A stretch of DNA of 64,000 bases. It comes from Chthoniobacteraceae bacterium. GTDB taxonomy: Bacteria; Verrucomicrobiota; Verrucomicrobiia; Chthoniobacterales; Chthoniobacteraceae. Positions within the stretch are counted from its first letter, which is position 1; the number at the start of each line of letters is the position of its first letter. Under the pieces are notes generated by a model. That model was not told where the DNA came from. It did not search any database and saw only the letters and a list, made by a program, of their open reading frames with translations. Position numbers and translations under genes: made by a program. The stretch lies in contig JAQGOL010000031.1 in assembly GCA_028293625.1 (NCBI GenBank), positions 1-64,000 of the forward strand. The letters are read 5' to 3'. This document shows, piece after piece, positions 9,599-18,700 of the stretch.

Positions 9599-11518
9599 GT
9601 GAACTTCGCCGATCAACTCCACATTCTTAAAGGTGCTCAAGGTGATTCCGCGCTTCTCGTCCTCGCCACAGCGGAAATTGCTCACCACGCTCTTCCTAAA
9701 GCCGACCAAGCGCGAATTAAAGAAGCTCTGCTTGCTGCCGCAGTTCCGCATTGGTTTGACCGGTATATGCTTGCTGCACTGCTCGCAACTACCCCCGAAA
9801 ACTGCGACTACTTAATCCCATTTCTCCGAGCGCTTACGATTATCGAGCCCTTCCCTGCTCGTGGTGAGGATGCCCTGAACGTTCACGAGTCCGCGCGGCT
9901 CGCCCTTCGTGAACATCTGCGCACAACTGAGCCCGAACGCTGGAAGACACTTTCCGAACGAGCTAGAACTTATGTAAGTTGCAACGAAGAACCTCATGCT
10001 AAAATTGAAGCGCTTTACCATCTCTTCGCAACGGATCAACCAGCCGCGGCAATCGAGTGCCAAGCTCTTGATTTAAGATTCCATCACGAGGGACAGACAG
10101 AGACTATTCACGCCCTAGCCCTTTCGTTATCTGAATTAGCGAACGCCGGCTGGCTGACTGGTTCCGCTCAAGTAGAGGCATCGCTAGTTCCGCTTGAGGT
10201 TCGCGCTTCTCGCGATGAGGCCACGAAACTTGAGGATGCCATAAATGAGGTGTTAAAGATTGCCTGCGTTGCGTCGTACCCTTACGGGATCGTCCGCGCG
10301 AAATCGCTACTTGCTAACGTTCTGATAGGAAAAGGATATTCCGAGGCTGCCTTTAAGGCTATAGAAGAGGAGCTTGTCATATGTCATGCGGAAATCTTAA
10401 GTGAACCCTCCAATCTCGAATGGTTACGCATATTAAGCTTCGCATATTGCGCGCTAAGCGACATTTGCAAGTCGCGAGGCCGCAACGCCGACGCTCTTAC
10501 ATATTTACAGGAAGCTCTTATAGTAGGCCAGAAGCTCGCTGCAACTGAATCCACCGATACTTTTTGGCAGCAGCGCCATCTCGCCTCTATCTATTTAAAA
10601 CTTGGCAATCTCTGGGTAACTAAAGGGCTATTGGATAACGCTTGGGAAGCTTTTTGCAACTGCTCAAAAATCTTCACCAGCATAATGATTGAAGCTAGCG
10701 GCAATCAAAAATGGCAATTCGAACTTGCCTTAGTGAAATCGCACATCATCAACATATCCGCAAAGCGATTTAATCTAAGTGAGGCTCTAACGGTATCCCG
10801 ACAAGCGCTCATTAGCCTTGAAGAAGTCGCTTGCGCCGATGTTTCTAATACAGCTTTGCAAGCATCGCTTTCCGATGCGTATGCCAACGTTGGCGACACC
10901 CTTTTGCGACAAGGTTGCGATTATCAGAATAGGGGCTTCACAGAACACGCCAAGGAACTTCTCGATGAAGCGTTAATCACCATTCATAAATCCCTTTCTA
11001 TTTCCGCGCACTTGGCGACCCTAACGCCATCCAATATATTCCTGCAATATAGACTCGCTGTTGATCAGTCAAAACTCGCGGGCGTGCATGAGCTACAAGG
11101 GGCATTAGATGCCGCATTAACGAATTTCTATAAATCCCTTGCCATTTTTCAGCAGCTTTCAGCCACCGATCCGTCCAATATACACATGCTTCGCGAACTT
11201 GCTGCCACTCAATCGAAAATTTGCAATATTCACCGTCTGCACGGACGGTTTGACGAGGCACTATTAATTTGCTCAGAGTCGTTAGCTCATCTCAAATATC
11301 TAACAAACCACCACCCGGGCTATGTTATCTGCCAACGCGATCTGGCGATAGCTCATCTTAATCGTGCTCGAATTTATCGAGATATTCAATGCGGAGGAAA
11401 AGCTCAATCGAGTTTTCGTTGGTGTATAAAAACGATGGAAAAAGCAGTTTCTTTATCGCCGAAAGATACTGAATGGAGGAGAGATTTAGCGCTAATACGA
11501 AAAGAGTCGAAAAAATAA
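9599..11518 (+). CDS. TPR-rich C-terminal half of the STAND protein
   Basis: GTG at 9599 opens a 639-residue frame. The first 170 residues look like the winged-helix and helical segment that normally follows a STAND ATPase (for example ALLAAAVPHWFDRYMLAALL). From residue about 200 to the end there are degenerate tetratricopeptide repeats (SEAAFKAIEEEL, ADALTYLQEAL, LDAALTNFYKSLAIF, FDEALLICSESLAHL) interspersed with ATDPSN-like linkers. It begins two bases after the stop of the TIR-ATPase gene and in a different frame, without a visible ribosome-binding site. Either it is translated by coupling, or a single-base change has split one long TIR-STAND-TPR gene. The TPR part is the likely trigger sensor. 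Confidence 0.7.
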   Translation: MNFADQLHILKGAQGDSALLVLATAEIAHHALPKADQARIKEALLAAAVPHWFDRYMLAALLATTPENCDYLIPFLRALTIIEPFPARGEDALNVHESARLALREHLRTTEPERWKTLSERARTYVSCNEEPHAKIEALYHLFATDQPAAAIECQALDLRFHHEGQTETIHALALSLSELANAGWLTGSAQVEASLVPLEVRASRDEATKLEDAINEVLKIACVASYPYGIVRAKSLLANVLIGKGYSEAAFKAIEEELVICHAEILSEPSNLEWLRILSFAYCALSDICKSRGRNADALTYLQEALIVGQKLAATESTDTFWQQRHLASIYLKLGNLWVTKGLLDNAWEAFCNCSKIFTSIMIEASGNQKWQFELALVKSHIINISAKRFNLSEALTVSRQALISLEEVACADVSNTALQASLSDAYANVGDTLLRQGCDYQNRGFTEHAKELLDEALITIHKSLSISAHLATLTPSNIFLQYRLAVDQSKLAGVHELQGALDAALTNFYKSLAIFQQLSATDPSNIHMLRELAATQSKICNIHRLHGRFDEALLICSESLAHLKYLTNHHPGYVICQRDLAIAHLNRARIYRDIQCGGKAQSSFRWCIKTMEKAVSLSPKDTEWRRDLALIRKESKK

Positions 11519-12053
11519 CCTAGATCCGCTCCTAATTTTGGGCTTTTGACAAAAAGCTATTCTGAATCATGAAAGCGCCTCGCTTCATTTCAATTTTCGA
11601 ACGTGCCCACTTGGCAACCTCACCTCCCGCGAAAAAAGCTCGCATTGGCGTGCTCGTCTGTCAGTCGTCAAGACTGGGCGTATGTACGCAACTATCGGAC
11701 AGTTTGATAATAGTCGAAGCAAGTCTGTGGAGTCCCGCGTTTGATCGCGGTATGGTAAGCGCATGAAAAGGGGGGCTAAGTTTCGCGCCATTGGTTTGAG
11801 TTCGGCCACTTTCGGCGGTGAGTAATCAACCATCCCTGTGCCGCAGCAAGAAGGTAGCGCGCATGTCCGCAGAGCGTCGATCAATTGAATTCGAATTTCG
11901 GAGCGGGGCAGGTCATTTGGGTGGGTTATCTGAGTCGTCATTGATGGTCACGCCAAGGCAACGTCGAAGAGACCCAGCGCCTCGGTTCCATCGGAAGCCT
12001 TTCGGCAATGCGCGTGCATTACGCTGCGAGAATGAGTAATCATCTTTAGTTCC
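11519..12053. other. Intergenic, no supported gene
   Basis: The 535 bp between the TPR gene and the AAA ATPase carry only short frames without family features. A minus-strand frame of 118 codons (11585-11941) has many Arg and Pro residues and no recognisable motif, so I do not call it. The region presumably holds the promoter of the ATPase/TOPRIM pair. Confidence 0.4.
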
Positions 12054-13088
12054 ATGATCACTCACATCCGAATTCAAAATTTCCGCTCATTCTTGGAGGC
12101 TGAAGTCAATCTGCAGCCCTTCTCCTTGATTGTGGGGGCGAACGGGAGCGGGAAGAGCAATTTGCTGAAGTTTTTTGGCGCGATCTCTGGTGAACTTAGC
12201 GCGACGGATGATCTCGGAAATGATTTGGTGTTGAAGGTGGATCAATACCAAGGTCCGTTTAAGCTTAAAAAACCAAACTGGGTAAAACATCAAAATGCCC
12301 TTGAACAGCCCGTTGGATTTGAAGCACTAATAGATGGATCGGTGGTAACGAGCGCGACGGGAGTTGGGCCACATGCAATAACTTTTCGGAAGCCGTGGTT
12401 GCCCTGGCAAGGTAAGGGTCTCACCGTCTTCAACATTGATCCTGACAAGGTTTCTGCGGTGGAGACTGCCATTCCGTTTCCCTCAGTAACAGCCACCGGC
12501 GAGGGCACAGCGCAAGTCCTCGATTCCCTGAAAAATGGTGACCGCGAAGACCTTTTCGATAAAATCGAAGATAACTTTCGTCGATATGTTCCGGAGGTGG
12601 AAAAACTTAGTCTGCGAACAGTTGATAAGGGGAAAAAACAGATCCAAGTGCGAGAGAAGGGATTAAATGTATCAACGCTGGCAACCGAGTTATCCGAAGG
12701 TACCCGCTTGATTCTTTGCATTCTGACGATCCTTCATCAGGAAACTCCACCGCCAGTGATCCTGTTGGAAGACATTGACCGAGGCATGCACCCGCGACTG
12801 TTTGAGTATATTGCGCCTTTGATGCGTGATATCGCGAAACGGAACCAGATAAACATTCTTGCGACGACTCACAATCCCTATCTCGTGGATTGCTTCCAGG
12901 ACTACAAAGACTCCGTCATTATAGTGGAGAAGAAGGATGGTATAAGCACGCTAACCACGCTGAACAACAAACTTGAATGGCTTGATTATGAAACGGTGGA
13001 TCCGGAGGACATGCCGCTCGGCAGCCTCTGGTACAGTGGTCTAATCGGCGGCACTCCTAAAAATCTCAGCCGAGAAGTCCGGCATTGA
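12054..13088 (+). CDS. AAA ATPase of an OLD/PARIS-like defence pair
   Basis: This 344-residue ABC/SMC-like ATPase begins MITHIRIQNFRSFLEAEVNL, with Walker A GANGSGKSN at 28-36. It has a signature-like LSEGTRLILCIL segment near 222 and Walker B VILLEDIDRGMHP near 235-247, in which Asp follows the usual Glu position. The H-loop is ATTHNPYLVD near 269. This is the single-polypeptide ATPase type found in OLD nucleases, AbiL, PARIS (AriA) and Gabija. The next gene starts four bases after its stop and encodes a TOPRIM-like protein, the classic partner. Assignment to a particular named system is inference. It sits inside an island with other immune-type genes. Confidence 0.75.
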   Translation: MITHIRIQNFRSFLEAEVNLQPFSLIVGANGSGKSNLLKFFGAISGELSATDDLGNDLVLKVDQYQGPFKLKKPNWVKHQNALEQPVGFEALIDGSVVTSATGVGPHAITFRKPWLPWQGKGLTVFNIDPDKVSAVETAIPFPSVTATGEGTAQVLDSLKNGDREDLFDKIEDNFRRYVPEVEKLSLRTVDKGKKQIQVREKGLNVSTLATELSEGTRLILCILTILHQETPPPVILLEDIDRGMHPRLFEYIAPLMRDIAKRNQINILATTHNPYLVDCFQDYKDSVIIVEKKDGISTLTTLNNKLEWLDYETVDPEDMPLGSLWYSGLIGGTPKNLSREVRH

Positions 13089-13091
13089 TCC

Positions 13092-13754
13092 ATGGCTTAT
13101 CTGTATATCCTCTCGGAAGGCGACAAAGACGAACTCTTTTACCAGATCCTGGCGGAGCGAATAACGGGACAAACTTTCGATCAACCATCGAATTTCCGCC
13201 TGCGAAACGGATCTAATTGGAAGACGGCGCAGGCACAAGGGCGCCTTTTGCTAAATTGCGTCAAACACTGGAGCGCGCAGCAGGACATCGCCGTGATCCT
13301 CGCCATCGATAACGATCGCGCACCAGGCCATCCGGGATCCTCCCCTCATCCTCGCGCTTTAAAGGGCGCTGATTTAAGGAAAATGCCGCGATATCTTCTG
13401 CTTTTAGAGATGGTCACTAATGCTCTCGGCACCAACCGTACCGAATGGCCCGTGAAGGTAGCCGTGGCAATACCTGTGGAAATGATTGAAAGCTGGGTAT
13501 TGCAGCTGTGTAACCCAACTCGAGCAACGCTACCGCTTTTTGCTGAAAGTAACCAACGAAGCGCCCGCGACTATTACCAGGGAGCCCCCCCTCCGCAGCT
13601 AAAGGATTTATGCAAATTCGAGGCCGACGCGCTCGAGAAGCCGCTCGACGAGTATTTCTGGCACGCGGCAGAACAAGACCTGGACGCGGCCGCCGCGATG
13701 TCTCCGAGCCTGAAAATGTTTGTGGACGAATTGAAGCAGTGGACAGGAGAGTGA
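13092..13754 (+). CDS. TOPRIM-like partner of the AAA ATPase
   Basis: This 220-residue protein starts MAYLYILSEGDKDELFYQIL. The SEG-x-x-D/E pattern (Glu9) matches the first TOPRIM strand, and AIDNDRAP with Asp73 and Asp75 matches the metal-binding DxD. A further conserved-looking block, VAVAIPVEMIESWVLQL, carries two Glu residues and resembles DUF4276/DUF4435-type proteins. Such proteins are effectors: nucleases, or tRNA nucleases in the PARIS case. The start lies four bases after the ATPase stop, so the two are translated together. I cannot separate the PARIS, AbiL and OLD-like groups by reading alone. Confidence 0.65.
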   Translation: MAYLYILSEGDKDELFYQILAERITGQTFDQPSNFRLRNGSNWKTAQAQGRLLLNCVKHWSAQQDIAVILAIDNDRAPGHPGSSPHPRALKGADLRKMPRYLLLLEMVTNALGTNRTEWPVKVAVAIPVEMIESWVLQLCNPTRATLPLFAESNQRSARDYYQGAPPPQLKDLCKFEADALEKPLDEYFWHAAEQDLDAAAAMSPSLKMFVDELKQWTGE

Positions 13755-13823
13755 GCGAATCCGGGTGTCCAGCTCTTCAAGCCGCCTTGAGCCACGAAGA
13801 GAAATCCGCTAAGAGTAGTCCTC

Positions 13824-14153
13824 ATGCAAACTGTCAGCGAGCCGAGAGCGGGAGCAAGGGTTATGACTCTCCATGAAAAGCGCGTGGCCCTGGCGGTGAT
13901 CGTGCGGGCTCCAGACGGCGCAGTCACAATTTCGGATAAGATGAAGCCATTCGCCTGGATAACCGGCTGGCTGGCCACGGATCTGCGGCCCGGCTTAATA
14001 CGGCAATCGCTCAATTCCTTACCAAACCTCCCGAATGACCGGATTACAATAGAAGTTTTGCGAAGGAATTGTCTCCAGCTTGACGGCAAGGACGCCTATT
14101 TGGCGGCATATCCGAAGTCTGGGCCCGCTTCTGCGAGGGCCAGCGCCCCGTGA
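13824..14153 (+). pseudogene. Terminase-small-subunit-like fragment, first copy
   Basis: The frame contains VMTLHEKRVALAVIVRAPDG and VTISDKMK, which parallels the start of the next frame (VLTLVEKRIFLARVVRA). The two DNA segments, 13850-13911 and 14204-14265, align over about 60 bp. The first copy then diverges into WITGWLATDLRPG and a sequence I do not recognise. The shared start resembles the short 'EKR-x-x-LARIVR' proteins of verrucomicrobial prophages that act like terminase small subunits (family memory, not searched). Whether this copy is expressed is doubtful. Confidence 0.3.
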
Positions 14154-14194
14154 TTGTTAGCAAGTGATAGCATTCAGGCGGAAATCGCTGGGCA

Positions 14195-14452
14195 GTGGGC
14201 GCTGGCGGGAGTGCGGTGCTCACGCTCGTGGAAAAGCGAATCTTCCTGGCGCGCGTTGTCCGGGCCGTGATTTCAAATCTCGCCGCTGACTCCGACCTTT
14301 GGCAGTCCATCAAGCGCACGAAAAACGGGATTGAGTTCCGGTTGCCGGACAAGCTGCGCGCGATTGAGGTGGATAACAATCTGGCGAGCACCGGCTCAGA
14401 GGCGGACGCAAACGACTCCTTCACTCAACTGCTGGTGCGATGCAAGAGGTAA
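14195..14452 (+). CDS. Terminase-small-subunit-like protein, second copy
   Basis: The 85-residue frame reads LTLVEKRIFLARVVRAVISN, then DSDLWQSIKR, FRLPDKLRAIEVDNNLASTG and SEADANDSFTQLLVRCKR. The order 'EKR / DSDLW / PDKL-x-A-x-x-x-DN-x-LA / ANDS' fits the small putative terminase or packaging proteins of prophages in this phylum. It starts without a clear ribosome-binding site and no other packaging gene is nearby, so it is most likely an orphan prophage relic. The copy at 13824 shares its N-terminus. Confidence 0.4.
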   Translation: MGAGGSAVLTLVEKRIFLARVVRAVISNLAADSDLWQSIKRTKNGIEFRLPDKLRAIEVDNNLASTGSEADANDSFTQLLVRCKR

Positions 14453-14721
14453 GAGGTCGCCTTATCGACCGCCCTCGAAAAGCAGTGGTAATAAGCAACC
14501 TCCACGTCCACCGCCGCCCGACTCCTCCGTATCGCATGCCAAAAACCGTTCACTGGCTTCGACGGCAGGTCAATACCTCGTTCCCGGAAAGTGTCTGCCC
14601 CTAGGGTTAGGGTCTCATTGGTCGTTGGGTCTCATTGTGGCGGGGGTAGCTACGAAAAGCCCACGAGCGACTGATTTGGTGCGGTTCTCCCCCGCATTAG
14701 GAGTAGGACTATAGTTTCGGC

Positions 14722-15561
14722 ATGAGCGCTCATGCATCTCCGAACCGTACGAAGAACGTCAACACTATGTGCTTGTCAGCTCTTTCGGCAATTGCAATGC
14801 TTGCTTACGTGAGTGCTGAGAATGAGATTCCCGAACAGGCAAACAGCTCAATTTCGAAATGGGTCGAGCTAACTATTGGAGCAGTCGTAGCGGGATTTGG
14901 TCCGTTTGCCGCATACGCGTTCGAACTCGGGAGGGCGTCGACCTATGGCATCTTGCCTGTAATGGTGCGGCCGGATTCAGTGACCCTTCTATCCTTTGCG
15001 CTCGCATCGCTAGCACTGCTCGGAGTGCCTGCGTTCTTGTTCATGCACGCTGTTGTCGTCAACGAGCGACAGGTTTTGAAGCGTCCGGTCAAAGTGTTCT
15101 TTGGAATCACCTTTGCGGTCGCTGTCTCTGCATTCTTTGTACCGTCTACTGGCGCTTGGACACAGGCGCTATTTAGCGTGGCTCTCCTCTTCGTAACGTT
15201 CGCAGTGACCATGTGGATTGTGTCACGAATTTCTGCCAATCTCAAAGCTGTCTCGCCCACTCATCGCTATGTTCATAACGTGTGTCTCGCGACCTTAGCG
15301 TTGATTTCCATCGCAGGCTATTTGTTCTACATAGGCCTGCGTTGGGAGCGTTCGCAGACCCGGCACCTTGTTCTCCAGGGACAAACTAGGAAAGCTGTTA
15401 TTGCCCGTATCTACGGTGATCAGATGATTTGCGCTCAGCTAGATCAAGCCGGTGAGAAGCTGACCGGGCGTTTGTTTATCCTAAAGGCAGGCATTGATAA
15501 AGATGCGATCTTCTCACAGGAAAATACCCGACTGTTTACGGCAAAAGGCACTGAGGATTGA
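14722..15561 (+). CDS. Multi-pass membrane protein of unknown function
   Basis: This is 279 residues from an ATG at 14722. Hydrophobic helices are visible near residues 16-31, 52-70, 90-112, 126-142, 147-170 and 188-208, so five or six membrane passes. The C-terminal 70 residues are soluble (KAVIARIYGDQMICAQLDQA and on to the end). I recognise no family. It is transcribed towards the minus-strand NLR-like gene, and its last 26 bases overlap the relic SEFIR fragment on the other strand. Its place within a defence island is suggestive only: membrane effectors are common there, but nothing in the protein proves such a role. Confidence 0.6.
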   Translation: MSAHASPNRTKNVNTMCLSALSAIAMLAYVSAENEIPEQANSSISKWVELTIGAVVAGFGPFAAYAFELGRASTYGILPVMVRPDSVTLLSFALASLALLGVPAFLFMHAVVVNERQVLKRPVKVFFGITFAVAVSAFFVPSTGAWTQALFSVALLFVTFAVTMWIVSRISANLKAVSPTHRYVHNVCLATLALISIAGYLFYIGLRWERSQTRHLVLQGQTRKAVIARIYGDQMICAQLDQAGEKLTGRLFILKAGIDKDAIFSQENTRLFTAKGTED

Positions 15562-15702
15562 GCCCTTGCCGATAAACCGCGCGGTTGATAGTGCAATCGA
15601 TCTCGTCCCCGCGCAACTTGTCGGGGAGCCCCAGCACCGCCTCCTGATGTTGCAGTGAGTCGTGACTATAGCTGATGAGACCTTTGGAGCCGGCTCAGGC
15701 AT
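15536..15702 (-). pseudogene. Frameshifted SEFIR-domain fragment
   Basis: On the minus strand an ATG at 15702 begins MPEPAPKV. One base is then missing, and the next frame reads ISYSHDSLQHQEAVLGLPDK followed by LRGDEIDCTINRAV. This is the start of a SEFIR domain, whose consensus is roughly FISYSHDSPEHxERVxxLADxLRxDGIDCxIDQY. The frame closes at 15536 after losing similarity. The likely original reading restores F-ISYSH with one extra T. It lies 18 bp downstream of the NLR-like gene stop, so a second TIR/SEFIR-family effector once stood here. Confidence 0.7.
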
Positions 15703-15720
15703 GGATCAACACAGTTCTGT

Positions 15721-18700
15721 TTAAGGCTTCTTGCCAGTAATGCCCCACTCCAATGCATTCATCGTCGCCTTGTCCGGCGGGAGGGAACAGATCTGGACCC
15801 AATGCAGTTGGTTGAGAAAAAGAAGATGTGGAGGAACTTCGTGCACACCTGGCAAAAGCACTGGGATAAGGGGAATTTTCCGTTTCACACATTCGTGCAG
15901 GAGGATCCGCAATTCGGCTTCCTGCCAATCTCCCAACCCTTGAGGTCCTAAGCAGATGACAGCGGCTTTAACTTTCGGAATGGCGAGTTGGATCACGTCC
16001 TGAAACCAAGTTCCCGGCGGGATTTCATCCTCATCGAGCCACGGCTTTAACCCGCGGTTTTTTAGCGCCTCGTTCATGGTACGCATAGCCGGCTTATCCT
16101 GTGAATTGTGAGCAAGGAAAACGTCGTGTGTGTGGATAGCGGTGGAAGTAGACATTGCGGGCGGACTTTTGCGACACGGAATCAAGGGGCGGGGTTCGGG
16201 CGAGGTATTCTTGGCAGACTCAATCAGGCGCAGAAAGTGCACGCGGCTAGAACTATCACCCGCAATAATAGTATGGCCATCTGGTGCAATCGCGCACGAC
16301 TGGAAGTCTGCCTCGGCATTGAAAACTGCGAGGCACTGCCCGCTCTCCAGATCCCACACCCGCAGCGTCGCGTCATCAGATGCCGAAATAGCCCGGCGCC
16401 CATCCGCACTCACCGCCACGCCATTGACCGAACCAGCATGGTCGATAAGGATGCGCAGGCACTGACCGCTCTCCAAGTCCCACACCCGCAGCGTCGCGTC
16501 ATAAGACGCCGAGATAGCCCGGCACCCATCGGCACTCACTGCCACGCCCTTAACCGAACCACCATGGCCTTTAAGGACACGCAGGCACTGCCCGCTCTCC
16601 AGATCCCACACCCGCAGCGTCTCGTCATAAGACGCGGAGATAGCCCGGCGCCCATCCGCACTCACCGCCACGCCCTTAACCGAACCAGCATGGCCTTTAA
16701 GGATGCGAAGGTTCTGCCCGCTTTCCAGATCCCGCAGGGTCATGTCCTTAGACGCCGAGACGGCCCGGGGACCAACGGAACTCACTGCCACGCCATTGAC
16801 CCAGAAAGAATAATTTTCAAGGGTGCGCAGACAACGCCCGGTCTTCAGATCCCACACCCGCAGCGTCTCATCATCAGACGCCGAGACGACCCAACGCCCG
16901 TCGGCACTTACCGCCAAGTCCTTAACTGAGCCAGCATGACTTTCAAAGGTGCGCACGTAATAACCGGGGTCCAGATCCCACACCCGCAGCGTCGCGTCAT
17001 CAGACGCCGAGACGGCTCGACGCCCATCGGCACTCACCGCCACGCCCTTAACCGAATCACCATGGCCTTTAAGGATGCGCAGGCAGTGCCCGCTTTCCAG
17101 ATCCCACACCCGCAGCGTCGCGTCATCAGATGCCGAGATGGCCCACCGCCCATCGGCACTCACTGCCACACCATTGACCGAGCCGACATGACCTTCAAGG
17201 ATGCGTAGGCAGTGCCTACTCTCCAAGTCCCACACCCGCAGTGTCTCGTCAGAAGACGCTGAGATGGTCCGGCGCCCATCCGCACTTACAGCCACGCCGT
17301 TAACCCAAAAAGAATGACCTTTAAGGATGCGCAGGCACTGCCCGGTCTCCAGATCCCACACCCGCAGGGTCTCATCATCAGACGCCGAAACGGCCCGATG
17401 CCCGTCGGCACTCATCGCCACGCCATTAACCCAAAAGGAGTGACCTTCAAGGGTATACAGGCACCGCCCGCTCTCTAGATCCCACACCCGCAGCGTCTCG
17501 TCATCGGACGCCGAGACGGCCCGGCGCCCATCCGCACTTACAGCCACGCCGTTAACCCAAAAGGAATGACCTTTAAGGATGCGCAGGCACCGCCCGGTCT
17601 CCAGATCCCACACCCGCAGCGTCTCATCATCAGACGCCGAAACGGCCCGGCGCCCATCCGCACTTACAGCCACGCCATTGACCGAGCCGACATGACCTTC
17701 AAGGATGTAAATCAGACCTCCCCCTGGAGAGGTCAGGTTCGAATGCAACGGACAAAGCCAATTGGCACCCCTCCACTCTTGGGCTTTTGCAACGAGCCCC
17801 TGAATCCTCGGCTTCTCACTGCCAAGTAATCTGCCTACCAAGTGTCCCGCCAATTGCTTGGGATTGTGCGCCAACATATGGGCTGAAAGCCGAATAGCGC
17901 TTTGCACCAAGCGCGCATCTTCATCTTCCTTTAGCCAATCAAAATCCGCAAGGAGCGCGTCAACATTCGTAGCTCCGAACTTGGCTTGGAGCCAATCGAA
18001 ATTAAAGAGGAGCGTGGAAAATTCCACCTCCCAGCCAGCCTGCTTCAAATGCCATGGCGCCCAACGCCACGCATATGCGTTTGGCAGTTGCAGAAAATCG
18101 CCCCATGCCTCCAGCAAACGGCTGTGAGTTAACTGTGAGTGCGGGAGCTGGCCCGCCAAGTATACTCGCATCACGTCGTGCAGGCTCACCATGTGCGATT
18201 TTAAATTCAATTCAATTAGGGAATGATTGGCCAGCAACTGCGCACACTTTGTTGTTTCCACAAAGCTGAGCCCCCAGAACTGCTGGAGTGTGCTGAGCGG
18301 GATTTCGGTATCTTCCGGGAAAATGGCGAGCTCGCAAAACCGCTGGCGATTTTCGAGCTTCAAGTGGCTCGTGCTCAGTTGCACAGTCGTTGCGATCGCC
18401 TCGTCGCGCTGCCGGCTATCCTCGCGATCAAAAGCGATGACCCCGCGCTCCGTGAACGCGGCATTCACATATTCGAGAGCGCCTTCTAGACTTTCGCCAT
18501 ACTCCATGCTGGTCCAGATGGCACCGGCGGCCAACTTGAGTAGCAATGGCCATTCGCCGAGCCTTTTTGCCAGTTGTTCAAAGGGCGTCGCGTCGGCCGG
18601 CGGTTCCAGCAATCGCCCCGTGAGCATTTTGACCGCTTCCTCTGCGGTCATTTCATCGACTCGAATGCGCCTGGCATTGGGCGCCACATGGAAGATTCGC

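Noticed and set aside
11585-11941. Minus-strand frame of 118 codons between the TPR gene and the AAA gene
   Set aside because: No start site, family motif or protein-like composition; probably chance.
16108-16929. Plus-strand frames with repeated 'LQIPHPQRRVIRRRD' units
   Set aside because: These are the antisense reading of the WD40-coding tandem repeat, not an independent repeat protein.
16230-17706. CRISPR array
   Set aside because: The 126-bp repeats are contiguous without unique spacers and encode WD40 blades.
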